64,000 nucleotides of DNA from Volutella citrinella. Its lineage: Eukaryota > Ascomycota > Sordariomycetes > Hypocreales > Nectriaceae. Positions 47,390 through 59,900 of the stretch are shown here, piece after piece. A program made the position numbers and the translations under genes. The notes beneath the pieces were generated by a model. It searched no databases and had not been told where the DNA came from. It saw only the letters and a list, made by a program, of their open reading frames with translations. The DNA lies in contig JAWZSP010000006.1 of NCBI GenBank assembly GCA_034401135.1, positions 3,224,001 to 3,288,000 of the forward strand, in the 5' to 3' direction. How positions within the stretch are numbered: position 1 is the first letter of the stretch; each line of letters opens with the position of its first letter.

Positions 47390-48530
47390 TCTGCAAGAAG
47401 CATTAAGACGGCAGATGCCCGGGTCTTTTCTCACAGCGCTCTCACCTCCGGCGGCTCCTAACTCCATCGGAACATGGAAACAAGTTGAGAGAAGGACAAG
47501 AATCGAAGTCGTGTGGGGAATCAATAAAATCACTTGCAGCTGCCACAGCAATCCTCAACCATCTCTGGTGATCTAAGTCCCTCCCTACTACATACGAATA
47601 CAAGAGCTTAGTAGTTCCTAGGGATTGCCATACACAGCAGTCCTTACCAGAGTGACATCTGAGACAGGGCCCTTGTCTCAACCAAGGGGAGCTTGAGTAG
47701 TACGAAGTAAGAAGACGTTGCTACCAGTACTACTACTAGTAGTAAGTAGTACTACGTAGTTAGTACCTTACTTAGTGCCTGGACAAGGGTTAGGCAGCAG
47801 ATATACATGGACTTGTAGTTGCAGTCTGGGAGGCCGGTGAAGCACAGGGCAGTTTCCGCTGAGCCGTCCATGGAAGGTTCTGGTTGGTCGGAATCAAAGG
47901 CCCAGTGGCGCGGCAGAACCGAAGTATTCTGGCGGCCACGAAGCTGAGTTAGCCTGGGAGTACTAGTAGTGAAGGCGTTGCATCAGCAGCGAGATTGCTA
48001 AACTGGAGCCTAAGAGAGACCCACCACCTCGTCAGTCAAGATCAATGGAAGGTTGGTCGAAAGAGGAAAAGCAGAACTTCAGCCGGGTACGTACCTCCAG
48101 CTCAGCATTGTCAGTGGCCCGTGCGGGGCAGGCAGCGTCATCGTCGCTTCCTCCAACTGTGCCACTTCCGGAGCTTGCAATTCAGCATGGCCACATCAGA
48201 CTACAGCACTACGTACTACTGACGGCTTGTACTGCTAGCACGCCCAGCCCCATCCAACCATACACCTTCGTCAACACCGCCGCGACAACCTGCGCTGCAA
48301 GCCTTTTGCCATACTCGCTCGAGCATGAGGATGACCTGCGTCCTCATCTTCACTTGCGCTCCTTGATCACCACATTCCCTACCTGTGTTCTTAGACGCCC
48401 CGCCCCGACAGAGAGCCCCGCCAACTCCTCGGCACCTCCAATCTCCTTCTCCAGCCACACCCACCCAGCCCAGCCCACAGCTTGATCGTGGGCGACAGAG
48501 CCCTCTTTGTTTCGCCAGCAAACCGTCACC
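47390..48530. promoter_or_regulatory. Intergenic region and SNX41 promoter
   Basis: About 1.1 kb without a gene. It is notable for clustered TACTAGTA-type palindromic sequence at 47726-47766 and again at 47961-47970, and for a C/T-rich leader before SNX41. Confidence 0.55.
47732..47743. repeat. 12-bp perfect palindrome ACTACTAGTAGT (copy 2)
   Basis: Same 12-mer as at 5880 and 52839, here within a longer run of TAGTA/TACTA units at 47726-47766. Confidence 0.8.
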
Positions 48531-50658
48531 ATGTGGAACGACGAAGACAACAATCCCTACGGGACCAGCTTTGACCGGCGCGACTCGCAAACATCCTCCA
48601 CCGCAAACCCGACCTCCCCGGCGGCTCCGGGCTGTGAGTGACCTTCCACTTCCATCTCCCCAGGCCTCTCGAGTGCCCGCCCAACATGATGGACATGGCC
48701 CGGCTTGACTGTGACAAGCGAGGCACATTGCTGACCAGATGTCTTGCATTGCAGACCGAGCATTCGATGCTCCTCGGACCCCTACCTCCGGCAGCGATGA
48801 CGACCAACCCCAACTTGTCGCCGGCCGTGGCGCCCACGGCGAAGATGAACCACAGGAAGAAGGCGCTCCACGCCGTAAACCAGGAGGTTATGACAGCCGT
48901 ATTGAGCAGATTCTCTACGAGAATCCCGACCTGTCGATACTCATCACTGACGCTGGGAAGAGCCTCGAGAGTGGTGGCAGATACATTGTGTATACCATCC
49001 GAACTGGTGTATGCTTCCCTGCCCTATTTGCATATGACCCTTTCCCTCTGACATTCTTATTAGGATCTTGAGGTCCGACGCCGATATTCTGAGTTCGCTT
49101 CGCTGCGCGACGCCCTAACCCGCCTTCATCCAACACTCATCATTCCCCCCATTCCAGAGAAGCATACGATGGCAGATTATGCGGCAAACCCCACGAATGC
49201 GAAGCAGGATCAGCAAATCATTGATCTTCGCAAGCGTATGTTGGCGGTCTTTCTGAATCGCTGCCGTCGAATGGATGCTGTGAGAACGGATGGTGTCTGG
49301 TGGAGATTCCTCGATCCAAACGCTAGCTGGGTAAGACCTGACAGTGATGTTGATATCAAAATTGCACATGCTAACCCAGTCGCAGAATGAAGTGCTCCAT
49401 TCTCATCCCGTCGCATCCATCCCCAAGTCTGTCCTAAAGGCACCTCCCTTAGACACGGCAAACCCAACTCCAGCACACAACTACCTCCCCATCCCAGCTG
49501 CCTCGGCCAAACTCAAGACTGTAGCCGGTGCCAACCATGATACCAGCTCTGGCGTTATTCAACGAGGCCACGCGTTTGGCCGATTTCCGCCCGATGCCCA
49601 CGACTTGACCGAGCAAGAGCTAGACCCATACTTCGTCTCTTATGAAGCTTCAATTAAGGAGTTGGAGCTTCTCCTTGCAGGTTCCATGGAAAAGGTCAAT
49701 CGCCGAACACTCAGTCACCTGTCCTCTCTTGCTGCTGATCTTTGCGAGCTCGGTTCCGTTTATAACGCGTTTGCGGTGTCGGAGCAGGCGCCTTCACTTG
49801 GGCCAGCCATAGAGAGAGTGGGCCAGGCTGCGGACCTGTCATACATTGCGACAGAGGAGTTATCAGGCTCTTTGAGTGCGAGCTTTGCGGAGCCGATGCG
49901 CGAAAACGCCCAGTTTGCCGGAGTTGTGCGAAGTGTGCTGAAGTACAGAGTCTTGAAACGTGTGCAACAAGACTTGACCACTGAGGATTTGGCCAAGAAG
50001 CGTGCCCTCCTCGATCAGCTTGAACGGAGCGAAGCGGAGGCACGACGTATCGAAAACTACTTGTCGAGCAGTCAACAAATCTCGTCCCCGCCCAGACGTT
50101 CTACGAGCCTCAAGGAACCTTCTTCTCATCACCGCCGGGATGGCAGCCAGGAAGACACTGAGTCCATTGATTCCGATTTTCCGCCAACGCATGGCGATTA
50201 TACCTCAGCACCCCCATCCGCAAGCCAAGGTCTGCCCGAACGAAGCGCCAGTGTATCACACAAGAAAGTCCCGAGCGGCAACTCAATCACAAACAAGATC
50301 TTTGGCCCGATCCGGCATGCAGTTCAAGGTGTGGTAGACGTCGATCCTGAACGTACCCGACGGGACATGATTGGAAAGACAAGGGAGAGCATCGGCCAGC
50401 TTGAACAGGCTCAAGTCGCTTCGGAGCGTGATGTACGGGATGTCAGCGCAAGCATTTTGAAAGACCTGAAGAGGTTCCAAACAGACAAAGAAGAAGACCT
50501 ACGACGGTACATGGTAAGTCAAAGTTTTCATCCCAGCATCGTATAATGCTAACGTTTGGCAGCTTGCGTATGCACAAAGTCAAATCGAGTGGGCCAAGAA
50601 GAGCAAGCAGCAATGGGAGGAAGCGCGGGCTGAGGTTGAGAAGATTGATGAGGCGTAA
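48531..50658 (+). CDS. snx41: Sorting nexin SNX41/ATG20
   Basis: Exons 48531..48633, 48755..49008, 49064..49330, 49386..50513 and 50563..50658 give 615 residues. MWNDEDNNPYGTSFDRRDSQ is the characteristic opening of mould SNX41. The PX domain (about 90-205) shows RRRYSEFASLRDALTRLHP and LIIPPIPEKH, the phosphoinositide-binding core; a helical BAR-type region fills the C-terminal half (DPYFVSYEASIKELELLL onward) with a Ser/Pro-rich insert around 435-500. SNX41/ATG20 binds PI3P, works with SNX4 in endosome-to-Golgi recycling and is needed for selective autophagy and pexophagy. Introns are 121, 55, 55 and 49 nt; the last exon of 96 nt completes the BAR helix. Confidence 0.95.
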
Positions 50659-51405
50659 TGACGGAGCATCTTGTGCCACAGCTAGATGTCTCGTGGAGGA
50701 CAGGCACCAACTACCAGTGCCTTGATTTAATTGTAGAGGCGAACTCCCTTTGCTTCAGTGGCATTTTACGTGTCTTCAAGGTGTTATTGGTTAAAGAGGG
50801 GCGGGCCATGAGTATCCCAAACACCCAAGCCATCCGGTTACCCAGAAAGGCAAAGAATCATCGAATAGCTACAGTTTGGGAATTGCGAAAGTAATCCCAA
50901 GGATGTGCATGTGCTGCCGAATACTGCTGGTGGTTGGGATAGGTGCCACATGGAATACCTCTGTTGTAGGAAGCGAAAATCTCTTGTTCACAAGCTTCCC
51001 AATTGAATTCTCTAGATAAATATATTCCGCAAGAAAATACGAGCTCATCAATCGTAAGAGCGAAAATCTTCAGAGCTGTGCTTCCAATGGATCAACTTTC
51101 CGATGCTGACCAAGTGTGCTGCACAAGCTCAATGACGTGGCGAGGTATGGAGCTAGGTTAAGGTATGCTGGCGCAGCACCTTATCGATAAACGGTGGGTG
51201 GACTTGGCACGGCCTCGCAGCAAACGCTGGGTCGCACTCTCAATCTCCCAGCCTCACCACACAAACGACCTCGCCTTGTTGGGTAAGATCCGGCCCGACG
51301 AATCGATCAATCCCACCATTTCCATCTTGCGCATTACTATATCCTCTACGCCTGGGAAAATAAGGAGCCCAAGCCCGGTGACCGACACCTGTCGGGCTCG
51401 TCAGC
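50659..51405. promoter_or_regulatory. Intergenic region between SNX41 and the capping enzyme gene
   Basis: About 750 bp with the SNX41 3' end and the capping-enzyme promoter. No gene is seen. Confidence 0.6.
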
Positions 51406-52647
51406 ATGGAGCAACCTCCCGATGGACCCATCACCTCCATCGAGGTACCTGGCATCAAGTCGGAAAGACAAGTCCTCTTCACCATGCGCCAGGAGGTTTC
51501 CCGGCTCCTGGAACGCGGGGCGACAAGTTTCCCTGGCGCGCAACCCGTGAGCTTCAGTCGGAAGCACCTCGAAGAGCTGCAGAGGCAGGAGTAGGTCCCA
51601 CCACCAGCATGTTGCTCTTGCGGGGTGGGTTATTGATGGCTAACTCAGAGGTCTAGCTACTACGTCTGCGAAAAGTCCGATGGAATCCGGTACCTTCTGT
51701 ATTCGACGGCCGACGAACAGGGTGAAGAAGCGCATTTCTTGATTGACCGAAAGAACGATTATTGGTACATTAGCAACCGCAACCTCCACTTCCCCACGGA
51801 GGCCGACCAGAGCAAATTCCACACCGACACGTTGGTCGATGGCGAGTTGGTTTGGGATAAGCTTCCCAATGGGAAACAGGAGCCTCGCTTCCTGGTCTTT
51901 GACTGCCTGGTCATGGATGGCCACAATCTGATGGATCGAACTCTCGACAAGCGCCTGGCCTACTTCAAAGAGCGGCTCTATCTACCATATAAGAAGCTGT
52001 TCAAAGACTTCCCCAGCGAGCTTCAGTTCCAGCCATTTCAAGTTGAAATGAAGCCATTCCAACTCGGATACGGCATCGAGATGATGTTCAAGCAGGTCTT
52101 GCCCAGCTTGAAACACGGCAACGACGGCCTCATATTTACGTGCCGGAACACCCCTTACAAGCATGGAACCGACCCCCACATTCTTAAGTGGAAGCCGCCA
52201 GAGGAGAACACTGTCGATTGCCGTCTGCGCCTCGAGTTTCCCACTGTCGAACCTGATGAGACGGAGCGACGCGAGGGCATAACCGAACCATTTGTCGACT
52301 ACGACAGCGTGCCGGGGGCAGAGCTCTGGGTATATCACGGCGACAGCGGGCCCGACAAGTATCAGTTCTTCAACGAAGTACACATCACCGAGGAGGAGTG
52401 GGAGATACTCAAGGGCCTCAACGACCCACTGGACGACCGCATCGTGGAGTGCAACGTGGACGAACAGGGGCGATGGCGCATCGTGCGGTTCAGAGACGAC
52501 AAGAACGAGGCAAACCACACGTCCACAGTCAGCAGTGTGCTGGAAAGTATTAAGGACCGCGTGTCGGACAAGGACCTCTACAAGGCGGCTGGGCCCATCC
52601 GTGACGCCTGGAAGGCAAGACAAGCTCGCAGCGAACGCAGTCGATAG
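51406..52647 (+). CDS. CEG1: mRNA capping enzyme, GTP-RNA guanylyltransferase (alpha subunit)
   Basis: Exons 51406..51590 and 51657..52647 give 391 residues. Nucleotidyltransferase motifs are all visible: motif I EKSDGIR with the GMP-accepting lysine K68, motif III FDCLVMDG, motif IV NDGLIF, motif V LKWKP and motif VI WRIVRFRDDK in the OB domain. The protein adds GMP to the diphosphate end of nascent mRNA in the nucleus, with a separate triphosphatase subunit as usual in fungi. The 66-nt intron (GTAGGT, CTAAC, TCTAG) falls just before motif I. Length and motif spacing are typical; the Arg/Ser-rich tail is short. Confidence 0.95.
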
Positions 52648-53148
52648 GGTACATCGCGCGGTTGATCGCCTGAGGCGCACATTGGCTAGGTCTATGTTTT
52701 AATCAAGATTCGGTATGGAGACAGTGGGCCAGTCATGGCGTCCATGATGTTCCCCGAGATAGGATATGGCGTTTGGTCGCAGGGTTTGGAAGGAAAGAAT
52801 TCGCCTCGCGGGGTCCCTTTTATTTAGCTAGGTTAGCCACTACTAGTAGTTTTCACTTTTCAACATGGTACAGCAATGCCTGAGCCAATATCTCACAGTC
52901 AAGGATCGAAGTGAAGTAATGAGCTTGATTATGGAACCCCAGTCAAGTTGGTATCGACCTGGTCCCACCCTATGACACTGCTTCTCGAGCCAGGAAGCGC
53001 AAGGCAGCCCAAAACATTCACCGTTTGCCCCCTTGATTTCCAGTTTGCATGCCAAATTAGAACGATCCGACTCCAAACCCCGAAGTGACTCCCTCCTGCC
53101 CTGCGATAATGCACACAAGGGAGGGCTGAGGTGACGTGGCTCAGACTC
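52648..53148. other. Convergent 3' region
   Basis: About 500 bp between the capping-enzyme and surface-protein genes, with a third copy of the 12-bp palindrome. No gene is seen. Confidence 0.6.
52839..52850. repeat. 12-bp perfect palindrome ACTACTAGTAGT (copy 3)
   Basis: Identical to the 12-mers at 5880-5891 and 47732-47743; it lies about 190 bp after the capping-enzyme stop. Confidence 0.8.
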
Positions 53149-54619
53149 TCACAGAACAAACATGGTTACAGCAATCAGTACGACAGCGGAACCCAGCTTG
53201 GTACCGTCCAAAGCACCGCTCCAGAGACGAAGCGGCCCGGGCTTGCTACAGCCACCCGAGATGACAATGGGGGTCGTCGGGTTGGGCATCGACTTAGTGC
53301 CAGAGGGAAGGTGGAAGTAGGTGTTGTTGGCCGTGGCATAGGGCGGAGGGCCAGTGACCTCGACCGTTGTTGTCGAAACCGACGGGACACCAGCCGTCTC
53401 TGTGACGTACTTGGTGACGGTGCTCGAAGGCCCAGGCACGTCCACGTCCCCCCCTGTGGCAGACGAAACAGAGACGTCGCTCGGTGCAGGGCCAGGAGGA
53501 TACCCTTCAGTGACGGTGACGACAACGAGCTCCGACGCCGCGACCGTCACGGTCTTCTTCGCCGTAGCAACCGTCGTAATGGTTGTCATGCCCGAACCCG
53601 ACGAGTACAAGTCCGAAATGACAATGACAGTCTTAGGGGGGGCGCCAGTCAGAGAAAAGCTCGGCTGGAGCTCGGTGACGGTGGCCGGGCTTCCAGGGAC
53701 GGTGGCCTCAGGGAGTTGGCCAGAAACGGAGATGCCAGTCTTCATTTCGATGACAGTAGAGGGGTTTCCGGGAACAGTCGCGTCAGGGAGGCCACCGCTG
53801 ACGGAAACATCTGTCTTCACCTCGGTCAATGTCCCGGGGTTACCTGGAACTGTGGCATCAGGCAAGCCAGCAGTGACCGAGAACTCTGTCTTGACATCCA
53901 CGATGGTGTTGGGCTCGCCAGATACTACAGCATCGGGCAGGCCGCTCGAGACCGAAATGTCAGTGCGAATGTTAGTCACGGTAGCCGGGTTTCCGATGAC
54001 GGTGACGTCCGCGGGTGCGCTAGGGGGTGGAGGGGGGACGCCGACGGTGATGGTGAAGCTGCGTGTCTCTGTAACAACCACTGCCTCGCAGACGTCGGTC
54101 GTTTTCTCCAGAACTGTCACCGAGACGGCCGTGGCCTGCTCATTTGGGACCGTCACCGTGGTGGTGCTTGTCGAAGTCAGGGTGGTGGTTTGTTCCTCCT
54201 CCGAAATGCTGAGGCTGTAGAGAGTGCTGAGCACAGTTAGACGCTGAGTCGACAAACTACCGGCTTGAACTCACGTAATCGGGATAGGTACTCCGGCCGG
54301 AGGGCCCTGTTCGTCGCGAGCAATGGCATGGTGCATGTGAGCGCCCACATGTTGCATATGGTGAGTGTCCTCGTCCGCGGATATGTCCTTGTCTAACCAC
54401 CTCTTAGCACGAATGGCTTATTCAATCGGATAGCATATACGAACCATACTTCACGGCAACCAAGCCCATGCCAAACGAGACGGCGAGGAACCCCGCGAGA
54501 AGGAGAAGACCGGCGATGCATAGCTTGGCGGAGAACAGTGCCTTGGCCTTGTCCAGCTTGGACACCTTGGACACCTTGGGCTGTTCAGCCGGTTGCTCAT
54601 TTGGCTTCTCAGGATCCAT
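53149..54619 (-). CDS. Repeat-containing surface protein with N-terminal membrane segment and GPI-like tail
   Basis: Exons 54445..54619, 54275..54392 and 53149..54226 give 456 residues; frames join exactly. Residues 1-32 are polar and Lys-rich, followed by a hydrophobic span (LCIAGLLLLAGFLAVSFGMGLVAV, about 33-56), so the N-terminus is either a signal anchor or an unusually long signal peptide. A His/Met-rich stretch (HHMQHVGAHMHH) comes next, then a Thr/Val/Ser-rich region, four 25-residue repeats, more Thr/Val-rich sequence suited to O-glycosylation, and a C-terminus with small residues (SGALDGTKLG) before the terminal hydrophobic run SAVVLIAVTMFVL, as in GPI signals. It is probably a cell-wall or plasma-membrane protein. 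No enzyme domain is seen. The third exon has a competing acceptor (start 54214), changing length by four residues. Confidence 0.72.
53671..53970 (-). repeat. Four tandem 75-bp repeats coding 25-residue units
   Basis: Four in-register units with the pattern (V/I/M)(K/R)T..(V/F/I)SV..GLP(D/E)A.V.G.P.T(V/I/L).(D/E) follow without gaps; a fifth, degraded unit continues into LQPSFSLTGAPP. Units two and three are the most alike, which suggests recent duplication. Confidence 0.9.
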
Positions 54620-56946
54620 CGTAGCGGATGTTCTGGGGGAGTCAGCTGGATAGTCAGTCACATCAAGCGAGCAAGGCTTACTTTGAGAAATCGGGGAGCT
54701 GAAAAAGAAGGTGTCGGGATAACTGATATGATTAAGGGGATCAGCAAACAATGCTGCAAGAAAACGGGGGGCGGGGTTAAGATTGCGAATTCTCAGCTTA
54801 CAAAAGAAACGAGTGAGGTGGTGTGCGCTCTTGTGAAGCCCACGGGGAGGTGTTGAACGAGGGAATGAGGTCAGGGGGGAGGTGGTGAGGAGAGTGGTGG
54901 TAAACAAACTGAAAGTTGGGGAGCGGTCGAGGTGTCGAGGGTGAAATAAATAAACAATGCTCGCGCCGCAGTGATTCGATGAGCTCGAGAAAGGAAACTA
55001 GTTTTTCTGCCAGCTGGTGTGCACTTGGGTTGCCAGCTGGCCAGCAGCCCTGAGCAGGTGGCAGAGAACTCAGAGGACTCGTCAGGCTTACCGAGTGCAC
55101 CAACCGTGGCGAATGATGCGAATTTCCTTAGAACCCAGGTTATTGGGTACTAGTACCCCAAGACGTCGATAGGCAGTTTCAATAATGGACAAATCTTGCG
55201 TCTCCTGCTACGAGCGAAACGAGTGTGGACAACGATCAAGTTGTGGGAGAGGATGGGCGAGGTAGGAGGGAGGTGTCGAACACAGACAGACAGGCAGACA
55301 GACGAGAAGAATTGGGAACTCGTCCACTCCGAGCATGCCAGACTCCTTGATATAATCCCCTCCTCGTTACAGTCGTGCAGCACATGGCCCATGGCATAGT
55401 TAGATTGCAGGCCGGTCGTGATCTGACCCCTTTGCGTCCATCTCACACGGCTATGGGGCAAACGACGAGGCAATCCTGTGCTACGGCTGAGTCCAAATTA
55501 GCCAGGATAAGACTGCGGAGCCGTTCCAGGACGGAGTCACAGCACCGCGGGTTGTGTCCCCTCCCATGTTGTCGTGGAATGAAGCAAACAGCTGCTGTCG
55601 CACGTTAACGGCTCGTGGCCGAAGGGCCGAGGATTGCCCTGCTCGCACGACGCATGCGTGTCTGACCAGCATCGCGCTGTCGACGGATGGGGAGGGTTTG
55701 CTGTTAGAGATATATATGAGAGGCGGGATGAGACAGATGCCGTGGCCTTCATATCACACAATGCCGTGTTGCCCAATGTTCAGCAGCAGTAGATGCCCAC
55801 CCCCTGCTTCTTCTTAGGTTTGTGGCATTGCGAGAAAGAGCAGGGTGCTGGCACTTCAACCAGACGACCACGAAGCTTGAAGTCTTGCGACACAAAGGAA
55901 GCGGGATAGTTCGTTCTTATGAGCTCGCTCACCGTCAGCAGGTGTTTACCAGGTGAACGAGGTGGTTACACCAACGCCGCTCGCGTGGGCTTCACTTTGA
56001 AATGAAAGGACGCAATCCATCCAACGACGGCTACCAAGATATATACCGTGGCTTCATTTTCTAAGTGAGGTGATGGTTCGCTGTCCACAGATACCAGGGA
56101 CGTGGATTTTCACATCGAGCAATATCCACGGATACCATGCGCGCCTCAATCTGAACGCGATCCCACAAACACACGCCCGGGGGGGGATCCTTGCACCTTG
56201 TCCTTGAGGCACCTTACTCCAGATCTTCAGCTTGTCGAGGATGCTTGGGTCGCTGTGGCTCCAACAATTGACGCCATCAAGGTTATAAGTCCAGGATGCA
56301 CTAATAAACACTATTAGCCAGTCAGCGTCTCAATCGAGAAATGGCGTTGGAAGCAAGGTAGGGGTGCAAGCTCCTTTAAGAGGTGTATTCAGCTATCCGA
56401 GCCGCCCCCGCTGCTAGCTCCATTGGTGGCCGCCTATTGGCTGTTGGCCCAATTGGCAGCTGGGGAGCCCTTGGCCAACTCAGGGCAGCTGTCCTGTGTG
56501 CTGCGCTGCGTTCAGTGGGCCGACAGCTTAAGCAGCCGCCCAGCTGAAGGGTCGCGTCGCGCGTAGCACAGTAGCAGAAACAGAGCATAGCGGCCCATCC
56601 ATCGAATCCTGGCCTCGCGTCCGCTTATCACACACACACACCCTCTCCCTCTCCCATCCTCCTCCCGCATCACCACTCGCCACGCCTCAGACTGGCAACA
56701 CCCTCGCCGCCCGAATCCTCCACCCCCGAGGCCCCCGTGCGAGAGATATCCAGTTGCGCCGAACGCATTGCGATGCACTGAATTGTGGATGCGCGTGCCC
56801 ACTGCCCCATCAACTGCCGAGGATTGACACCACGACGACTGTGCGCCGCGAAACAAACACCCACGCGCAACCCGTGGGCAACACTTTCGCCCCACCACCT
56901 CCTTCACACCACTCGCGCAGAGAGCGTCCATTATACATAGCGCACC
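54620..56946. promoter_or_regulatory. 2.3 kb divergent region between the surface-protein gene and PDS5
   Basis: No gene is supported. A CAGACAGACAGG-type microsatellite lies near 55275-55298, a 14-bp palindrome at 55145-55158, and a CA-then-CT-rich tract at about 56628-56670 upstream of PDS5, typical of a fungal core promoter. Confidence 0.55.
55145..55158. repeat. 14-bp perfect palindrome GGGTACTAGTACCC
   Basis: Self-complementary and centred on the same TACTAGTA core as the dispersed 12-mers. Confidence 0.75.
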
Positions 56947-59900
56947 ATGGCGCGCCGAAGCGCACGCGTCAAGAAGCCCGTTGTCCATGTTGAGGAGGAA
57001 GAGGACGACATCGTCGAGCAGGAGCAGGATCAGGGACTGGATGATGAGCCCCAGCAGGAGAGCGACAATGACGCCGGCGATGCCGCCCAGGTGCCCAAGC
57101 CAGCCGCCGACGGCGAGGAGCGCAGATTGCAGTTCAACGAGGAGCTATCCTGGAGGCCAGCGAAGCCAATTCCCACCGGCACCCTCCTCCGCCGTCTAGA
57201 GAAGCTCTCCAAGGAGCTATCCGATCTGGAGCAGGGCGCCACGGATCTAGACTCGCTCAAGGAGGTTGCCACCCACCTCGGCCACCGCAACCTCCTTCAG
57301 CACAAGGATCGCGGTGTCAAGGCCTTTGCCGCCTGCTGCTTGGTCGACATGCTCCGGCTCTTCGTCCCTGATGCCCCATTTACCGATGAACAGCTCAAGG
57401 TTCGTGCCACCATAACGTACTGTTTACCACACAGTTGGGTCATGGCTAACTCCAAAACCACAGATGATGTTTGCTCTGTTCATCAAGGACATCCTTCCCG
57501 CTCTTCACGACCCAACACATCCCTATGACAGTCAGCACAAGTATGTCCTCACGTCGTTGACCGACGTGAAGAGTATCTTGCTCATCACTGAAGTCCATGG
57601 CGCCGATGACCTGATTCTTCGCCTGTTCAACACCACATTCGACGGTGTATCCAGCGCCTCCAAGGCCTCCTCGGAGCAGGTTTCCAAGGATGTGGAGGTT
57701 CACCTCACTAACATGCTCCTATCGCTGATTGACGAATCTGGAAGCATTTCCGCCCCCGTGATCGATGCCATCATCAGTCAGTTCTTGAGAGCCGCACCCC
57801 CCGGAGGAAATAGAAACCGCGAGCAGAATGGTAACCAGTCAACCCTTCTCCTGAAGAGCGAACCCCCGGCGTACATCATGGCCAAGAACCTTTGCAACGG
57901 CTGCTCCGACAAGATGGCGCGTTATGTGAGCCAGTACTTCAGCGATGTAATTCTCAACGCTTCTGGGTTTGCTACCAAGCCTCATGCCTACCGAGGAGGC
58001 GACGATTCAGACGAGGAAGACGCCAATTCTGGCCCATCAGATGCCGACTTGAAGAGCTTGCGGCAAGCCCATCTTCTGATTCGCGAGTTGTGGCGGGCAG
58101 CCCCCGCGGTCCTTCAGAACGTCGTGCCGCAAGTTGAGGCCGAGCTTTCTGCTGACAATATTCACCTTCGCCAAATCGCTACTGAAACCATCGGTGACAT
58201 GATTTCTGGCATCGGTGCCGCCGGGCCGCCACCCCCTCCTGCCCTTGATCCAGCAGCATATCCTCCGCTTAAACTGCTAGAGGAGACGGTAGTTCAGGCT
58301 GAGGAGAACGTCCTCACAAAGCCTTACTCACCCCAGTCTTTTGCTCAAACACATCCGGCCGCGTATAGGAACTTTGTCGGAAGGAGGAATGACAAAGCGG
58401 GCACGATTCGCGCTGCCTGGGTCTCTGCTGTCGGCTATATCCTTTCCACGTCTGCTGGGGGTATCGGACTAAGCCGAGAAGAGGAGAGTGAGTTGATCAA
58501 AGGCTTGGCTGACCGGCTGAGTGATAACGAGGAGAAAGTCCGGCTGGCTGGCGTCAAGGCAATCGAGCTTTTTGAATTCCGCGATATCGTGTTGAAGCTT
58601 GGCGCAACCGGTGGCGTCGACAAGGAGGGCTCGATCTTTGCCAGTCTAGCAGACCGGTGCCGTGACCGCAAGCCAGCGGTGCGCGTTGACGCCATGGTTC
58701 TCTTGGGCAAGCTGTGGGCAGTCGGCGCTGGCGAGCTCGCGGAAGGTCAAGAAGCCGTCACTGCCTGCCTAGCTGGAGTGCCCACCCGTATTATCAACTC
58801 ATTTTACATCAACGACCCGGACCTCAACATCCTCTTGGACCGAGTCATGTTCGAGTGTCTCGTCCCTCTCAAGTACCCTCAGATCAAAGGGAAAGCAAGC
58901 AAGAATAAGGAAGGCTCTCAGTCTCAGTCCAGTCAGGCAGATCAAGACAAGATTCGAACAGAGCGTATTCTCCTCATGCTCAAAGGCCTAGATACTGCTG
59001 CCAAGAAAGCTTTCTTTGCGATGCAGGCTCGTCAGCCCCAGTTTGCCAAGGGACTCGGCATCTTCATCCAACATTGCGAGGCCTATAACGGTGGCGTCAT
59101 TGAAGCGAATGAGGACAAGGTGAAAGCTGGACTCAAGCGGACTTTCCAATGGTTCGGCAGCTCTTTTCCCGACCCTTTGAAGGTCCAGAGTGATCTCCAA
59201 AAGTTTGCCAAAAGCAACGATCGACGACAGTACCAGCTCATCAAGTTTGCCATTGGGTCTGAGAGTGACTTTAAGACGGTGCGCCGAGCGATCAACGAGT
59301 TGATTGTCAAGATTCAAGTTGGTTCGGCTGCGAGCTGCTTGGATACTCTCATCCCGCTTCTCTACCGCGCCAGCAACTTGATGCTCAATCGAAGCCATCT
59401 TTCCACAATAATGGATTACGCCAAGAGTGATGCAGAGGGCTTCGGCGGCGTGGCCCACGAGATTCTCAATAACATCTCGCAACAAAACCCCGATCTCTTC
59501 AAGGCCCACTCTGAGAATCTGCGAAAGGAAATTATCGACCAGGTACCGTCAGATACCAAGGCCAATGACCCGTCGATGGTCGATATTCTAAAGGCGTATT
59601 CCTCGTACTCCAAGCGATATCCCGATGACATCAACTACGACAGAAAGTTCATCCAAGCCCTCATGGACTACGCCATGTATGGAACACCTGCCAAAGCCGC
59701 CAAGTACGCTGTCAACATCTTGCTTGCCAAGGACGACGGCAAGAGCAAGGTCACGGCCACCAACCTACTCCAGAAGGTGATGAAGGACCTAAAATACGGA
59801 TCGCCACACTTCCTCAATAAACTTGCAGCCGTCAGCCAGCTGGAACGTCTGGCGCCAACAGTCACTGCCGACTTTGGCGATGCAATCTATGCGCTTACCA

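Noticed and set aside
51982..52680. 232-codon minus-strand frame over the capping enzyme
   Set aside because: It is antisense to a gene with all guanylyltransferase motifs.
53354..54220. 288-codon open frame on the + strand over the repeat protein
   Set aside because: The minus-strand frame has splice-consistent exons, repeats and a hydrophobic tail; the + frame is the complement of the same Thr/Val repeats.
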